A stretch of 64,000 nucleotides of DNA from NCBI GenBank assembly GCA_035552775.1, contig DASZKW010000019.1, forward strand, positions 1-64,000. Reading direction: 5' to 3'. The DNA comes from DASZKW01 sp035552775. GTDB taxonomy: Bacteria; Actinomycetota; Acidimicrobiia; Acidimicrobiales; Palsa-688. The translations under genes were made by a program, and so were the position numbers. The notes under the pieces are model-generated. The model worked only from the letters and a program-made list of their open reading frames with translations. It ran no database searches and was not told the origin of the DNA. Shown one piece after another: positions 33,487 through 42,226 of this stretch; position 1 is the stretch's first letter, and the number at the start of each line of letters is the position of its first letter.

Positions 33487-34637
33487 GCGCCGCCCCCGCG
33501 GCGGCCACGGTGGCGTTCCGGCCCCCGGCCTACCCCTACGACCGGCTGATCCCGGCCAGGAGCAAGGCCGGCGCCCTTGCGGGGGGCGTCGTCGACCTGT
33601 CCGTAGGTACCCCGACGGACCCGCCGCCCGACGCCGTGATGAGGGCACTGTCCGGCGCTGACGAGGCGGGCGTCGTGAGGGGGTACCCCGCCTCGGTCGG
33701 CAGCGACGCACTCCTCGCTGCCATCGTGGCGTGGACCGGCCGCCGCCTCGGAGCCCGTATCGGGCCGGAGTCGGTGGGCGCGTGCGTGGGGACCAAGGAG
33801 TTCGTGGCCACGTTGCCGCAATGGCTCAAGCTTCGCACCCCCGGACGCGACACGGTGCTGTACCCGGCCGTGGCCTATCCCACGTACCACATGGGCGCCG
33901 TGCTCGCCGGCCTGCGAGCGGTGCCCGTCCCGGTGGACCCCGCCTTCGGGGCTGACCTCTCGGCGGTCAGCGACTCGGACGCGGCCAGGGCTCTGGTGCT
34001 CTGGGTCAACTCTCCCGGCAACCCGGCCGGCCAGCTCGACGACCTGGCCGCGGCGGCGGCATGGGGGCGCGACCGCGGGGTGCTGGTGGCGAGCGACGAG
34101 TGCTACGCCGAGTTCACCTGGGACGGCGAACCCCGGACCGTTCTCGGCGCCGGCACCGGCACCGGTGGGCTCGGGGGCGTGCTCGCCCTGCACTCGCTGT
34201 CCAAGCGTTCCAACCTGGCAGGATTGCGCCTGGGCTGGTACGCAGGGGACACAGATCTAGTCGCCTACCTGCGAGAGGTACGCAAGCATGCGGGGATGAT
34301 GGTCCCCGGGCCCGTGCAGCTGGCCGGTGTGGCCGCTCTCGCCGATCAGACCCACGTGGAACAGCAGCGCTCCCGCTACCGCGAGCGGCTGGTGCGCATG
34401 CGCGAGATCTTCGCCGGCCTCGGCGTCGAAGTGGCCCTCCCCCTCGGGGGTTTCTACCTGTGGGCGCCGGCGCCGGGCGCCGACGCGTGGGCGTTCACCG
34501 AGCGGCTGGCATCGCAGGGCGGCGTGCTCGTGTCGCCGGGGGAGTTCTACGGACCGCCCGCGTCGGGCTACGTCCGCGCCGCTGCGGTGGCGCCACTGGA
34601 GCGCCTCGATCTCGTCCGCCGTCGTCTCGGAATGTGA
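33483..34637 (+). CDS. dapC: Succinyldiaminopimelate transaminase (DapC)
   Basis: 384 residues. Class I/II PLP aminotransferase: YPASVGSDAL near the N-terminus, WVNSPGNPAG (~178), DECYAEF (~201), and the PLP-lysine segment SLSKRSNLAGLRLGW (~238). The opening FPYDRL-like PAYPYDRLIP is typical of actinobacterial DapC. It converts N-succinyl-2-amino-6-ketopimelate using glutamate. It is coupled to hflX; dapD and dapE lie 2-4 kb downstream. Confidence 0.88.
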   Translation: MSAAPAAATVAFRPPAYPYDRLIPARSKAGALAGGVVDLSVGTPTDPPPDAVMRALSGADEAGVVRGYPASVGSDALLAAIVAWTGRRLGARIGPESVGACVGTKEFVATLPQWLKLRTPGRDTVLYPAVAYPTYHMGAVLAGLRAVPVPVDPAFGADLSAVSDSDAARALVLWVNSPGNPAGQLDDLAAAAAWGRDRGVLVASDECYAEFTWDGEPRTVLGAGTGTGGLGGVLALHSLSKRSNLAGLRLGWYAGDTDLVAYLREVRKHAGMMVPGPVQLAGVAALADQTHVEQQRSRYRERLVRMREIFAGLGVEVALPLGGFYLWAPAPGADAWAFTERLASQGGVLVSPGEFYGPPASGYVRAAAVAPLERLDLVRRRLGM

Positions 34638-34650
34638 CTCCAGAGGCGAT

Positions 34651-35724
34651 GTGACCGCTTCAGACCCGTCGGATACCGCCCGAAACCCACAGCCGGTCCG
34701 TCGCGGCGCACGGTCGGTGCGCCGCCTCGACGCCTACCAGCGCGATCACCGCTGGCTCGGTTTTCCCCTCGCCGTGCTCTACAAGTTCTACGACGACCAA
34801 GGGAACTTCCTCGCCGCCATCATCACCTACTACGGCTTCGTCTCCCTGTTCCCCTTGATGCTGCTTCTGGCCACCGTCTTGGGGATTGTGTTGAACGGTG
34901 ACCCCGATCTGCAGGCCCGCGTGCTCCACTCGGCCGTGTCGCAGTTCCCGATCGTCGGCACCCAGCTCCAGCGGAACGTGCACTCCCTGGCCGGCAACGG
35001 CTTTGCCCTCGGCATCGGCGCCGCCGGCAGCTTGTACGGCGGGCTGGGGGTCGTCCAGGCCGGCCACAACGCCTTCAACCGGGTGTGGGCGGTCCCCCGC
35101 CGGGAAAGGCCAGACCCGCTCCACTCGCGGCTGCGCAGCCTGGCGCTGCTCCCCGTGCTCGGACTCGGTGTGCTGTTCACCACCGCCCTATCGGTGTTGA
35201 CAGCCGACACGACGTCATTTCTCGGTGCCGCGGTGTGGGTCGTGGCCATCCCCCTTTCCGTCGCGGTAAACATCGTGGTCTTCATATTGGCGTTCCGCCT
35301 CCTGACCGCGCGCGACCTGTCGGTGCGCGACGTGGCCGCAGGTGCGGTGGTGGCGGGCGTCACGTGGCAGGCTCTCCAAAGCGTCGGGGTGTACTACCTC
35401 GCCCACCGGCTGCGGGGAGCCAGTGCCGTCGCCGGCTTGTTCGGCATAGTCCTCGGCCTGGTGGCGTGGATCTACCTGCAGGCCGTAATCACCGTGATCT
35501 GCGCCGAGATCAACGTGGTGAGCGCCCGCCGTCTGTGGCCGCGATCCCTGGCCAGCCTGTTCGTCGACAACGCCGACCTGACCGCAGCGGACCGGGCCGC
35601 CTACGGCTCTTACGCGACAAGCGAGCGCTTCAAGGCATCCCAGCAGATCACCGTGCGCTTCGACGACGCCGGCGAGGCGTGCGCCACCACGGCGGATTCG
35701 GATACCGCCCCGGTCCCCCAGTGA
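34651..35724 (+). CDS. YihY/BrkB family membrane protein
   Basis: 357 residues from GTG 34651, preceded by AGAGGCG. Six hydrophobic spans and the family segments AIITYYGFVSLFPLMLLLAT and LFGIVLGLVAWIYLQA identify it; each is a membrane helix. A ~40-residue polar N-terminus and ~60-residue polar C-terminus are cytoplasmic. BrkB-type proteins have been called ribonuclease BN in error; the true role is unclear, possibly lipid or solute movement. Confidence 0.85.
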   Translation: MTASDPSDTARNPQPVRRGARSVRRLDAYQRDHRWLGFPLAVLYKFYDDQGNFLAAIITYYGFVSLFPLMLLLATVLGIVLNGDPDLQARVLHSAVSQFPIVGTQLQRNVHSLAGNGFALGIGAAGSLYGGLGVVQAGHNAFNRVWAVPRRERPDPLHSRLRSLALLPVLGLGVLFTTALSVLTADTTSFLGAAVWVVAIPLSVAVNIVVFILAFRLLTARDLSVRDVAAGAVVAGVTWQALQSVGVYYLAHRLRGASAVAGLFGIVLGLVAWIYLQAVITVICAEINVVSARRLWPRSLASLFVDNADLTAADRAAYGSYATSERFKASQQITVRFDDAGEACATTADSDTAPVPQ

Positions 35725-35745
35725 TGACCGCGTCGATCCGGCAGT

Positions 35746-36393
35746 TCATCGTTGCGGGCGGTGCAACACCGCCCACGTGCCCCATGCCGCATCCGCGGCC
35801 ACGCCATCCCAGCGGCCGCCGAACGCCTCGTCCACATCCTCGGCAGCCAGGTAGATCGGTGTGGCGTCGCCCAGGCTGCTGAACCACACCAGCGCGCCGC
35901 CGGGCCTTACCACCCGGGCGATCTCGGCCGGGAACAGCAATGCGTTGACCAGTACCGCGGCGTCCACGGTGGCGTCGGCGAGCGGCAGGCGGGCGGCGTC
36001 GGCGCGGACACGGAACCCGGCGTCGGGCGGTGCTTGGGCCAGCATCGCCGGCGACAGGTCGACCGCCAGCAGCGTGCGGCACTGCGTCGCCAGCCACGGG
36101 GTGGCCAGCCCGCTCCCCGACCCCACCTCCACCCAGCAGCCACGGGCGGTCGGGCCGCCCCGCTCGACGGCGTCGGCCAGAGGCGCGATCCGGGGCTGAT
36201 CGGCGCGGGTGGTGTCCCATACCGATGCCAGGCCGTCGAAAACCTCGGTAACCCTGGCCGCCCTCTCCGGTGTCCAACCCCCCGGCTCGAAAGCGACCTG
36301 GCGGGTCACCTTGCGCATCGGGTGATCGGGCCCGGCCAGCTCCGGGCGCGGACCGACGGGCGCGGGGACGACCCTGTCGAGGTGACGGATCAC
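35746..36393 (-). CDS. Class I SAM-dependent methyltransferase
   Basis: 215 residues. The AdoMet-binding loop is WVEVGSGSGLATPWLA (~88), followed by LLAVDLSPAMLAQA and the RADAARLPLADATVD acidic motif. The later RVVRPGGALVWFS is also typical of small-molecule methyltransferases. Substrate unknown. It faces the YihY gene and is divergent from dapD. Confidence 0.8.
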   Translation of the reverse strand: MIRHLDRVVPAPVGPRPELAGPDHPMRKVTRQVAFEPGGWTPERAARVTEVFDGLASVWDTTRADQPRIAPLADAVERGGPTARGCWVEVGSGSGLATPWLATQCRTLLAVDLSPAMLAQAPPDAGFRVRADAARLPLADATVDAAVLVNALLFPAEIARVVRPGGALVWFSSLGDATPIYLAAEDVDEAFGGRWDGVAADAAWGTWAVLHRPQR

Positions 36394-36477
36394 CCGCCCC
36401 AGTCAACCAGGGCGTGCCCACCCGCGGCACAACCGGCCGGGAGCCGGCAGCGCCTCCCGCCTATTAGCGTCGTCGCA

Positions 36478-37302
36478 ATGGCCGACCTGCGGGCGAGGAT
36501 CAGCGAACTGTGGGAGCGCCGGGCGGACCTGGGACCGCGCGACGCGGAGGCGGCCGCGACCGTACGGGAGGCCGTCGACCTCCTCGACCGTGGGGAGGCG
36601 CGCGTCGCCGAGATCGACGCCGGGGACAGGGTGGTGGTGCACGAGTGGTTGAAGCAGGCCATCCTCATGCTGTTCCGGACCAGGGCACTCGAGACGGTAG
36701 AGGCCGGCCCCTTCGAGTACGTCGACAAGCTGCCCCTGAAGCGAGACTTCGCCGCCGCCGGGGTGCGGGTGGTCCCGGGGGCGTCGGCGCGGTGGGGGAG
36801 CTACCTGGAGCGGGGCGTGGTCATGATGCCGAGCTACGTCAACATCGGCGCCCGTGTGGGGGCGAACACCATGGTCGACACGTGGGCGACGGTGGGGTCG
36901 TGCGCACAGATCGGGGCCAACGTCCACCTTTCCGGCGGTGTCGGGATCGGCGGGGTCCTCGAACCCCCGCAGGCCGCCCCCGTGGTCGTGGAGGACGAGG
37001 CGCTCATCGGGAGCCGCTGCATGATCACCCAGGGCGCCCGGGTGGGGCGCGGCGCCGTCCTCGGCGAGGGCTGCATACTCAACCGGGGGATCCCGGTGAT
37101 CGACGCCGCCACCGGCGCGGAGCTGTCCAGGGGCGTCGTCCCCCCGTGGTCGGTGGGGATCGGCGCCAGCCGGGCGCGGGAGTACCCGGGGGGCACGTTC
37201 GGCCTGCCTTGCATCCTGGTGGTCAGGCGCCTGAGCGAGGGAACACGTCACGACACCGCCCAGCTCAACGACATGCTGCGCGAGCACGGCGTCGCCATCT
37301 GA
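36478..37302 (+). CDS. dapD: Tetrahydrodipicolinate N-succinyltransferase
   Basis: 274 residues from ATG 36478. The C-terminal two thirds form a left-handed beta helix of hexapeptide repeats (VNIGARVGANTMVD, ATVGSCAQIGANVHLSGGVGIGG split by turns). LPLKRDF and GVRVVPGASARWG precede it. It succinylates tetrahydrodipicolinate with succinyl-CoA, the first step of the succinylase branch. dapE follows 100 bp later. Confidence 0.93.
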   Translation: MADLRARISELWERRADLGPRDAEAAATVREAVDLLDRGEARVAEIDAGDRVVVHEWLKQAILMLFRTRALETVEAGPFEYVDKLPLKRDFAAAGVRVVPGASARWGSYLERGVVMMPSYVNIGARVGANTMVDTWATVGSCAQIGANVHLSGGVGIGGVLEPPQAAPVVVEDEALIGSRCMITQGARVGRGAVLGEGCILNRGIPVIDAATGAELSRGVVPPWSVGIGASRAREYPGGTFGLPCILVVRRLSEGTRHDTAQLNDMLREHGVAI

Positions 37303-37404
37303 TGGTTGGGGAAAGGGCGAACCTGTCGGTGCCCGCCGCCCGTCGCCGCCCGTGAGCGAACCGACCGGCACAGGTTGGTGCATCATCCAGCGGATGGTGA
37401 ACCA

Positions 37405-38484
37405 ATGACCGATCTGCTGGCTGCCACCGCGGAGCTCATCGCCATCGCCTCGGTGAGCCACGACGAGGCGGCCATCGCCGACCACGTGGACGAGCGCCTG
37501 CGCGCCGTGCCGTGGTTGAGCGTCGAACGGGTCGGGGCCAACGTCGTCGCCCGTACCCACCTCGGGCGGCCCCAGCGCCTTGTCCTCGCCGGCCACCTCG
37601 ACACCGTGCCCCCGGCGGAGTCCGTGCCGGGGGGCGCCACCTCCCGGCCCCGCCTGGACGGGGACACCCTGTGGGGGCTCGGGGCGGCCGACATGAAGGG
37701 CGGTCTGGCGGTGATGATCGAACTGGCCGCGGGCGTGGCGGAGCCGGCGGTCGACCTGACGTTCGCGTTCTACGCGGGCGAGGAGGTGGCGAGGGTCCAC
37801 AACGGGCTGCTCGCCGTGGCCGCCGCCCGCCCCGACCTGCTGGCCGGTGACGCCGCCGTCCTCGGTGAGCCCACCTGCGCGCGCGTGGAGGCGGGTTGCC
37901 AGGGGGTCCTCAAGTTGGCCGTGACCCTGGCCGGGCACCGGGCTCACAGCGCCAGGCCGTGGACGGGTGTCAACGCCATTCACCGCCTGGCACCGTTGCT
38001 CGACGCGGTGAGGGCATTCCCCGACCGGACGCCGCTGATCGCAGGGTGCCGGTACCGGGAGTCGCTCCAGGCCGTCGCGGTCGAAGGAGGCGTGGCGGCC
38101 AATGTGGTCCCCGACACGGTGACGTTGACCCTCAACCACCGCTTCGCGCCGGACCGCGACGCGCCGGGCGCGGAGGCGGCCCTGCGCTCGCTGCTGGCGC
38201 CGGTCCTCGAAGCCGGTGATCGCCTGGAGGTGGTGGACTCGTCGCCGCCGGCGCCTCCAGGGCTCGACCATCCGCTGCTGGCCGAACTTGTGACGGCTAC
38301 AGGATCGCCGCCGAGAGCAAAGCTGGGCTGGACGGACGTGGCGTTCTTCGCCGAGCGCGCCATCCCCGCCGTCAACTTCGGACCAGGGGATCCAGAGCTC
38401 GCCCACAGCGCCGCCGAACGCGTCGAGCGCGCTCAGCTCGAAGCCGCCCTATTCGCCCTCCGCCGGGTGATCATGGCGCCGTAG
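37405..38484 (+). CDS. dapE: Succinyl-diaminopimelate desuccinylase
   Basis: 359 residues from ATG 37405. M20 metallopeptidase pattern: LAGHLDTVPP (metal His/Asp), LGAADMKGG (bridging Asp), AGEEVARVHNG (catalytic and metal Glu), LGEPT, and a final metal His in ELAHSAAERV. It releases succinate to give LL-diaminopimelate, the substrate of DapF. Part of this gene (37741 to the end) exists as a decayed copy at 46252-46998. Confidence 0.92.
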   Translation: MTDLLAATAELIAIASVSHDEAAIADHVDERLRAVPWLSVERVGANVVARTHLGRPQRLVLAGHLDTVPPAESVPGGATSRPRLDGDTLWGLGAADMKGGLAVMIELAAGVAEPAVDLTFAFYAGEEVARVHNGLLAVAAARPDLLAGDAAVLGEPTCARVEAGCQGVLKLAVTLAGHRAHSARPWTGVNAIHRLAPLLDAVRAFPDRTPLIAGCRYRESLQAVAVEGGVAANVVPDTVTLTLNHRFAPDRDAPGAEAALRSLLAPVLEAGDRLEVVDSSPPAPPGLDHPLLAELVTATGSPPRAKLGWTDVAFFAERAIPAVNFGPGDPELAHSAAERVERAQLEAALFALRRVIMAP

Positions 38485-38520
38485 TACACCGAGCCAGGTT
38501 CCCGGGAGGGGCCTGTTTGT

Positions 38521-40320
38521 CTAGTCGCGCTCGGGGATGTTGTCGGCCAGTCCACTGGCCCACTCGGGCTCGCCCTCCTCGACGGGCTCGTACTCGTTGA
38601 TGTTGTCGATGGACTTGCCCATCGCCGCGTCCGCCTCCCGCTCGACGATGATCTCGACCAGGGCCGGCACGCGGGCCTCCCCGCTGGCTCGGATCGCCCA
38701 CTCGATGGCCGGCTTGATCTCGTCCGGCGACGTCACCCGCCGCCCCAGCGCGCCCATCGCCTGCATGACCGCGACGTGGTCCATGCCCAGGGCGCCGTTC
38801 GGGCCTTCATAGCCGATGTCGACGCCGAAGTTCATGTCGTACTGGTACTTCTCGGGTTGGCGGATCAGGCTCATGTACCCGTTGTTCAGCATCACCAGGA
38901 CGTACGGAACGTGGTACTGCACGGCGACGGCGATCTCCTCCATGAGGAACCCGAAGGAGTAGTCGCCGACCACGCCGACGACGAGGTTGTCGGGCCGGGC
39001 GAGCTTGGCGCCGATGCAAGCGGGGACCTCCCAGCCGAGGGGTCCGGCCTGGCCGCAGCACAGGTAGTGGCGTGGCTTGTAGGTCTTCTGGAACTGGCCG
39101 CTCCAGATCTGGTACAGCCCGATGGCGGTGACGATGATCTCTTCGCCGTCGAACAGGTCGTTCATCTCCTTGAACACCCGCTGCGGCTTGATCGGCACGT
39201 CGTCGAAGTCCATCTTGCGCAGCAGCGTCGAGCGCAGCTCGTAGACGCGCTCCACCCAGGGGCCCGGGTCGCGCGCCTCCGTCATGTCGCGTGCCGCCTC
39301 GAGGAGCGCCTCGAACGCCAACTTGGCGTCGGAGACGATGCCAAGGTGGGGGCGGAAGACCCTGCCGATCTGTCCCGGCTCGATGTCGACGTGGACGAAC
39401 GTGCGATCGCCCCGGTAGACCTCGAGATCACCCGTGTGGCGCTCGGCGAAGCGAGCGCCGATGGCGAGGACGAAGTCGCTCTCGAGGAAGAGCTGGTTGG
39501 CGAAGCGCTGGCTCGTCTGGATGCCGACGATGCCCGCGTACAGGGGATGGTCCTCGGGGATCGAGCCCTTGGCCATGTAGGTCGGGGTGACGGGCACCTG
39601 CAGGTACTCGGCCAGCTCCACGAGGGCGTCGGACGCGTCCGAGATGATGACCCCGCCGCCGGGCATGACCATCGGGCGCTCGGCCGCCAGCAGCATCTCC
39701 ATGGCCTTGCGGACCGCAGTCGGGCTGGGCTTGGGCGGTTCCACCGGCAGCCGCTGGTCGAGTTCCGCCTCGTACTCGACCTCCTGCTCCTTGGTCACGT
39801 CGAGCGGCAGATCGATGAGCACCGGCCCGGGCCGTCCGCTGCGGGCGATGCGAAAGGCCTCGCGGAACACCCACGGGATCTGGGCCGTCTCCTTGACCTG
39901 CACCGACCACTTGGTGACAGGCTTGGCGATCTCGACGATGTCGACGGCCTGGAACGCCTCCTTGTGGAGCAGATGGGTCGGGGCCTGCCCGGTGATGCAG
40001 ATGATCGGTACCGAGTCGGCCCAGGCCGTGTAGAGGCCGGTGATCATGTTGGTGCCGGCCGGGCCCGACGTCCCGATCGCCACGCCCACGCCGCCGGTCA
40101 CCCGAGCCAGGGCGTCGGCGGCGTGGGTGCCGCCTTCCTCGTGGCGAACGGCGATGTGGCGGATCTTCTCCGACTTGGCCAGGGCCTGGTAGAGGGGGAG
40201 GATCGCCGCCCCCGGGATCCCGAACACGAGCTCGACGCCCTCGTCCTCCATGATCTGGACGGCCGCCTCCATCACCTTGACCCGGTTGAGACGGTTTGCG
40301 CTCCTCTGGTCGCCGCTCAT
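38521..40320 (-). CDS. gcl: Glyoxylate carboligase (tartronate-semialdehyde synthase), unusual active site
   Basis: 599 residues from ATG 40320; the frame extends further but crosses garR. ThDP enzyme with FGIPGAAILPLYQAL, SGPAGTNMITGLYTA, CITGQAP, HKEAFQAVDIVEIAKPV and CGQAGPLGW, all close to Gcl. It condenses two glyoxylates to tartronate semialdehyde and CO2. In E. coli Gcl the ThDP-activating Glu is replaced by Val (RHVEG); here residue 61 is Glu (RHEEGG), as in ordinary ThDP enzymes. Co-transcribed with garR (4-bp gap) and hyi, which supports the Gcl call; another acetolactate-synthase-like carboligase is possible. Confidence 0.83.
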   Translation of the reverse strand: MSGDQRSANRLNRVKVMEAAVQIMEDEGVELVFGIPGAAILPLYQALAKSEKIRHIAVRHEEGGTHAADALARVTGGVGVAIGTSGPAGTNMITGLYTAWADSVPIICITGQAPTHLLHKEAFQAVDIVEIAKPVTKWSVQVKETAQIPWVFREAFRIARSGRPGPVLIDLPLDVTKEQEVEYEAELDQRLPVEPPKPSPTAVRKAMEMLLAAERPMVMPGGGVIISDASDALVELAEYLQVPVTPTYMAKGSIPEDHPLYAGIVGIQTSQRFANQLFLESDFVLAIGARFAERHTGDLEVYRGDRTFVHVDIEPGQIGRVFRPHLGIVSDAKLAFEALLEAARDMTEARDPGPWVERVYELRSTLLRKMDFDDVPIKPQRVFKEMNDLFDGEEIIVTAIGLYQIWSGQFQKTYKPRHYLCCGQAGPLGWEVPACIGAKLARPDNLVVGVVGDYSFGFLMEEIAVAVQYHVPYVLVMLNNGYMSLIRQPEKYQYDMNFGVDIGYEGPNGALGMDHVAVMQAMGALGRRVTSPDEIKPAIEWAIRASGEARVPALVEIIVEREADAAMGKSIDNINEYEPVEEGEPEWASGLADNIPERD

Positions 40321-40324
40321 GGAC

Positions 40325-41230
40325 CTAGGAGAGCGCCTCGGTGGCCTCGCCGATCTTGTGCTGGGCGGCGTCCTCGATCGCGGTGAGCAGCGCCGAGTGG
40401 TCGAGCCCGCCACGGTTCTTGACCTGGAGCTCCTGGAGCATCTGGTCGACGAAGGCGGTCACCGGCAGGGGCACACCCACCTCACGCGCTGTTGCCAGGG
40501 CGATGCCCAGATCCTTGTGGTGCAGCTCGGCGCGGAAGCCGGGCTCGAAGTCGTGTCCGAGCATTTTGTCGCGCTTTTGGTCCATGACCTTGGTGCCGGC
40601 GAGGCCGCCGGACACGGCCTCGATGATTTTGGCCGGGTCGACGCCCGCCTTCGACCCCAGCACGAGTGCCTCGCTCACGCCCTCGATGACGATGCCGACG
40701 ATGACCTGGTTGCACGCCTTGACGATCTGGCCCGAGCCCGCGGCGCCGACGTGGGTCGCCGTGCCCAGCGGTTCGAAGAGCGGCCTGGCCCGGTCGAAGT
40801 CCTCCTCGGCGCCCCCGACCATGAGGGCGAGGTCGCCGCTGATGGCCCCGGGCTCACCCCCACTGATCGGGGCGTCGAGCATCTTCACGCCCTTCTCGCC
40901 GGCCTCTCGGGCCAGCTCTTTGGTGACGAGCGGGGAGATGGTGCTCATGTCGATGAGGATATTGCCGTCATTGGCGCCGGCGAGGAGCCCTTCTTCGCCG
41001 CGGTACACCTTTTCGACCTCGGCCGAGGCGGGCAGACAGGTGATGACGACGTCGCACTGCTCGGCGATCGCCTTGTAGGTGTCGGCGGTCCCAGCCCCTT
41101 CCTCCGTCAGCTCGTCGGCTTTGCTGCTTCCGCTGTAGACGACGAGCTTGTGGCCCGCCTTGATGAGGTTCTTGGCCATGGGCTTGCCCATGATCCCGAG
41201 ACCGACGAACCCGACCTTGCCCTCGGCCAC
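40325..41230 (-). CDS. garR: Tartronate semialdehyde reductase (2-hydroxy-3-oxopropionate reductase)
   Basis: 301 residues from GTG 41230, with GAGGAGG upstream. The NAD(P) loop is GFVGLGIMGKPMAKNL. The beta-hydroxyacid dehydrogenase signature MLDAPISGGEPGAISG (~121) and the catalytic-Lys segment GQIVKACNQVIVG (~170) follow. It reduces tartronate semialdehyde to glycerate, the step after Gcl. The gene lies between gcl and hyi in one operon. Confidence 0.9.
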   Translation of the reverse strand: MAEGKVGFVGLGIMGKPMAKNLIKAGHKLVVYSGSSKADELTEEGAGTADTYKAIAEQCDVVITCLPASAEVEKVYRGEEGLLAGANDGNILIDMSTISPLVTKELAREAGEKGVKMLDAPISGGEPGAISGDLALMVGGAEEDFDRARPLFEPLGTATHVGAAGSGQIVKACNQVIVGIVIEGVSEALVLGSKAGVDPAKIIEAVSGGLAGTKVMDQKRDKMLGHDFEPGFRAELHHKDLGIALATAREVGVPLPVTAFVDQMLQELQVKNRGGLDHSALLTAIEDAAQHKIGEATEALS

Positions 41231-41246
41231 TTGTGCCTCCTCGTTG

Positions 41247-42059
41247 CTAGAGATTGAGATCCTCTACCCCCACGGCGCCCCCGCGCTTGTCCTGCGGCAA
41301 CCACGCCAGGCTCTCCTCGGTCGTGTCGGTGGTGGGCTTGTACTCGAGGCCGATCCAGCCCTCATAGGACAGCTCCTCGATGGCGCTGAGGATGTAGCGG
41401 TAGTTGAGCTCGCCCGAGCCCGGTTCGCCCCGGTCGGGGGAGTCGGCCACCTGGATGTGGGTGATCCGGCCGGCGTGCTCCCGCAGCGTCGCGACGATGT
41501 TCCCCTCCATGCGTTGCATTTGGTAGATGTCGTACTGCAGTTTCACGTTCTCGCGCTCGACCCGCTCTATGAACGCGACGGCGGCCTCGGTGCTCGACAG
41601 CAGGTACGGTCCGTTCTCGAAGGTGTTGACGGCCTCGATCATCACCTCGATGCCGTGCTGGGCGGCCTGGTCCGCGGCCCAGGCGATGTTGTCGCGGGCC
41701 AGATCGAGCTGCTCGTCGGTGTCGACGCCTTCCAGCTCGAGACCCACCAGGGCATTGAGCCGGGGACATCCGACGCTCCGAGCCAGGTCGAGGGCGACGG
41801 GGACGTTGTCACGGAACTCCTGCTTGCGGCCGGGGTCGCTCACGAGACCCCGGTCACCGCCCGGCATGTCGCCGGCGTCGAAGTTGAAAAGCGCTACCTG
41901 GAGCCCGACGTCTTTTATGGCCGACTCGACGCGACCCAGATCCTCGCCGGACGGCCACCAGAACTCCACGGCGCGGAACCCAGCGTCGGCACTGCGGGCA
42001 AAGCGCTCTACGAAGTCGACCTCCTTGAACAGCATCGACAGATTCGGGCAAAACCGCAC
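41247..42059 (-). CDS. hyi: Hydroxypyruvate isomerase
   Basis: 270 residues from GTG 42059, with GGGAGA upstream. TIM-barrel isomerase: FCPNLSMLFKEVDFVERF at the start, ALFNFDAGDMPGGDRGL, the catalytic-Glu segment IEAVNTFENGPYLL, and YDIYQMQRMEGN. It interconverts hydroxypyruvate and tartronate semialdehyde. First gene of the hyi-garR-gcl operon, divergent from glcDEF. Confidence 0.9.
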   Translation of the reverse strand: MRFCPNLSMLFKEVDFVERFARSADAGFRAVEFWWPSGEDLGRVESAIKDVGLQVALFNFDAGDMPGGDRGLVSDPGRKQEFRDNVPVALDLARSVGCPRLNALVGLELEGVDTDEQLDLARDNIAWAADQAAQHGIEVMIEAVNTFENGPYLLSSTEAAVAFIERVERENVKLQYDIYQMQRMEGNIVATLREHAGRITHIQVADSPDRGEPGSGELNYRYILSAIEELSYEGWIGLEYKPTTDTTEESLAWLPQDKRGGAVGVEDLNL

Positions 42060-42089
42060 GATTTATTCTCCCGAACCGGAAGGGCCACC

Positions 42090-42097
42090 TTGCGCAA
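42090..42097. promoter_or_regulatory. Palindrome in the divergent hyi/glcD control region
   Basis: TTGCGCAA is an 8-base palindrome within the ~80-170 bp shared by the two glycolate operons. It could be part of an operator for a common regulator; no regulator gene is adjacent. Confidence 0.3.
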
Positions 42098-42226
42098 CGA
42101 ACCTTAGGCCCGTCGTCGATAGGGGGTCAAGGGTGGACGGGGATGTCCGCGACCGGCCCGGACCGGCTGGGCCTCCGGGTGCAAATCGCTCGGCAGCCGA
42201 GCATGGCGATCCCAACTTCGGGAATA

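Noticed and set aside
38776..40386. A 536-codon plus-strand frame opposite gcl
   Set aside because: Antisense shadow of a clear ThDP enzyme; no motifs and no ribosome site.
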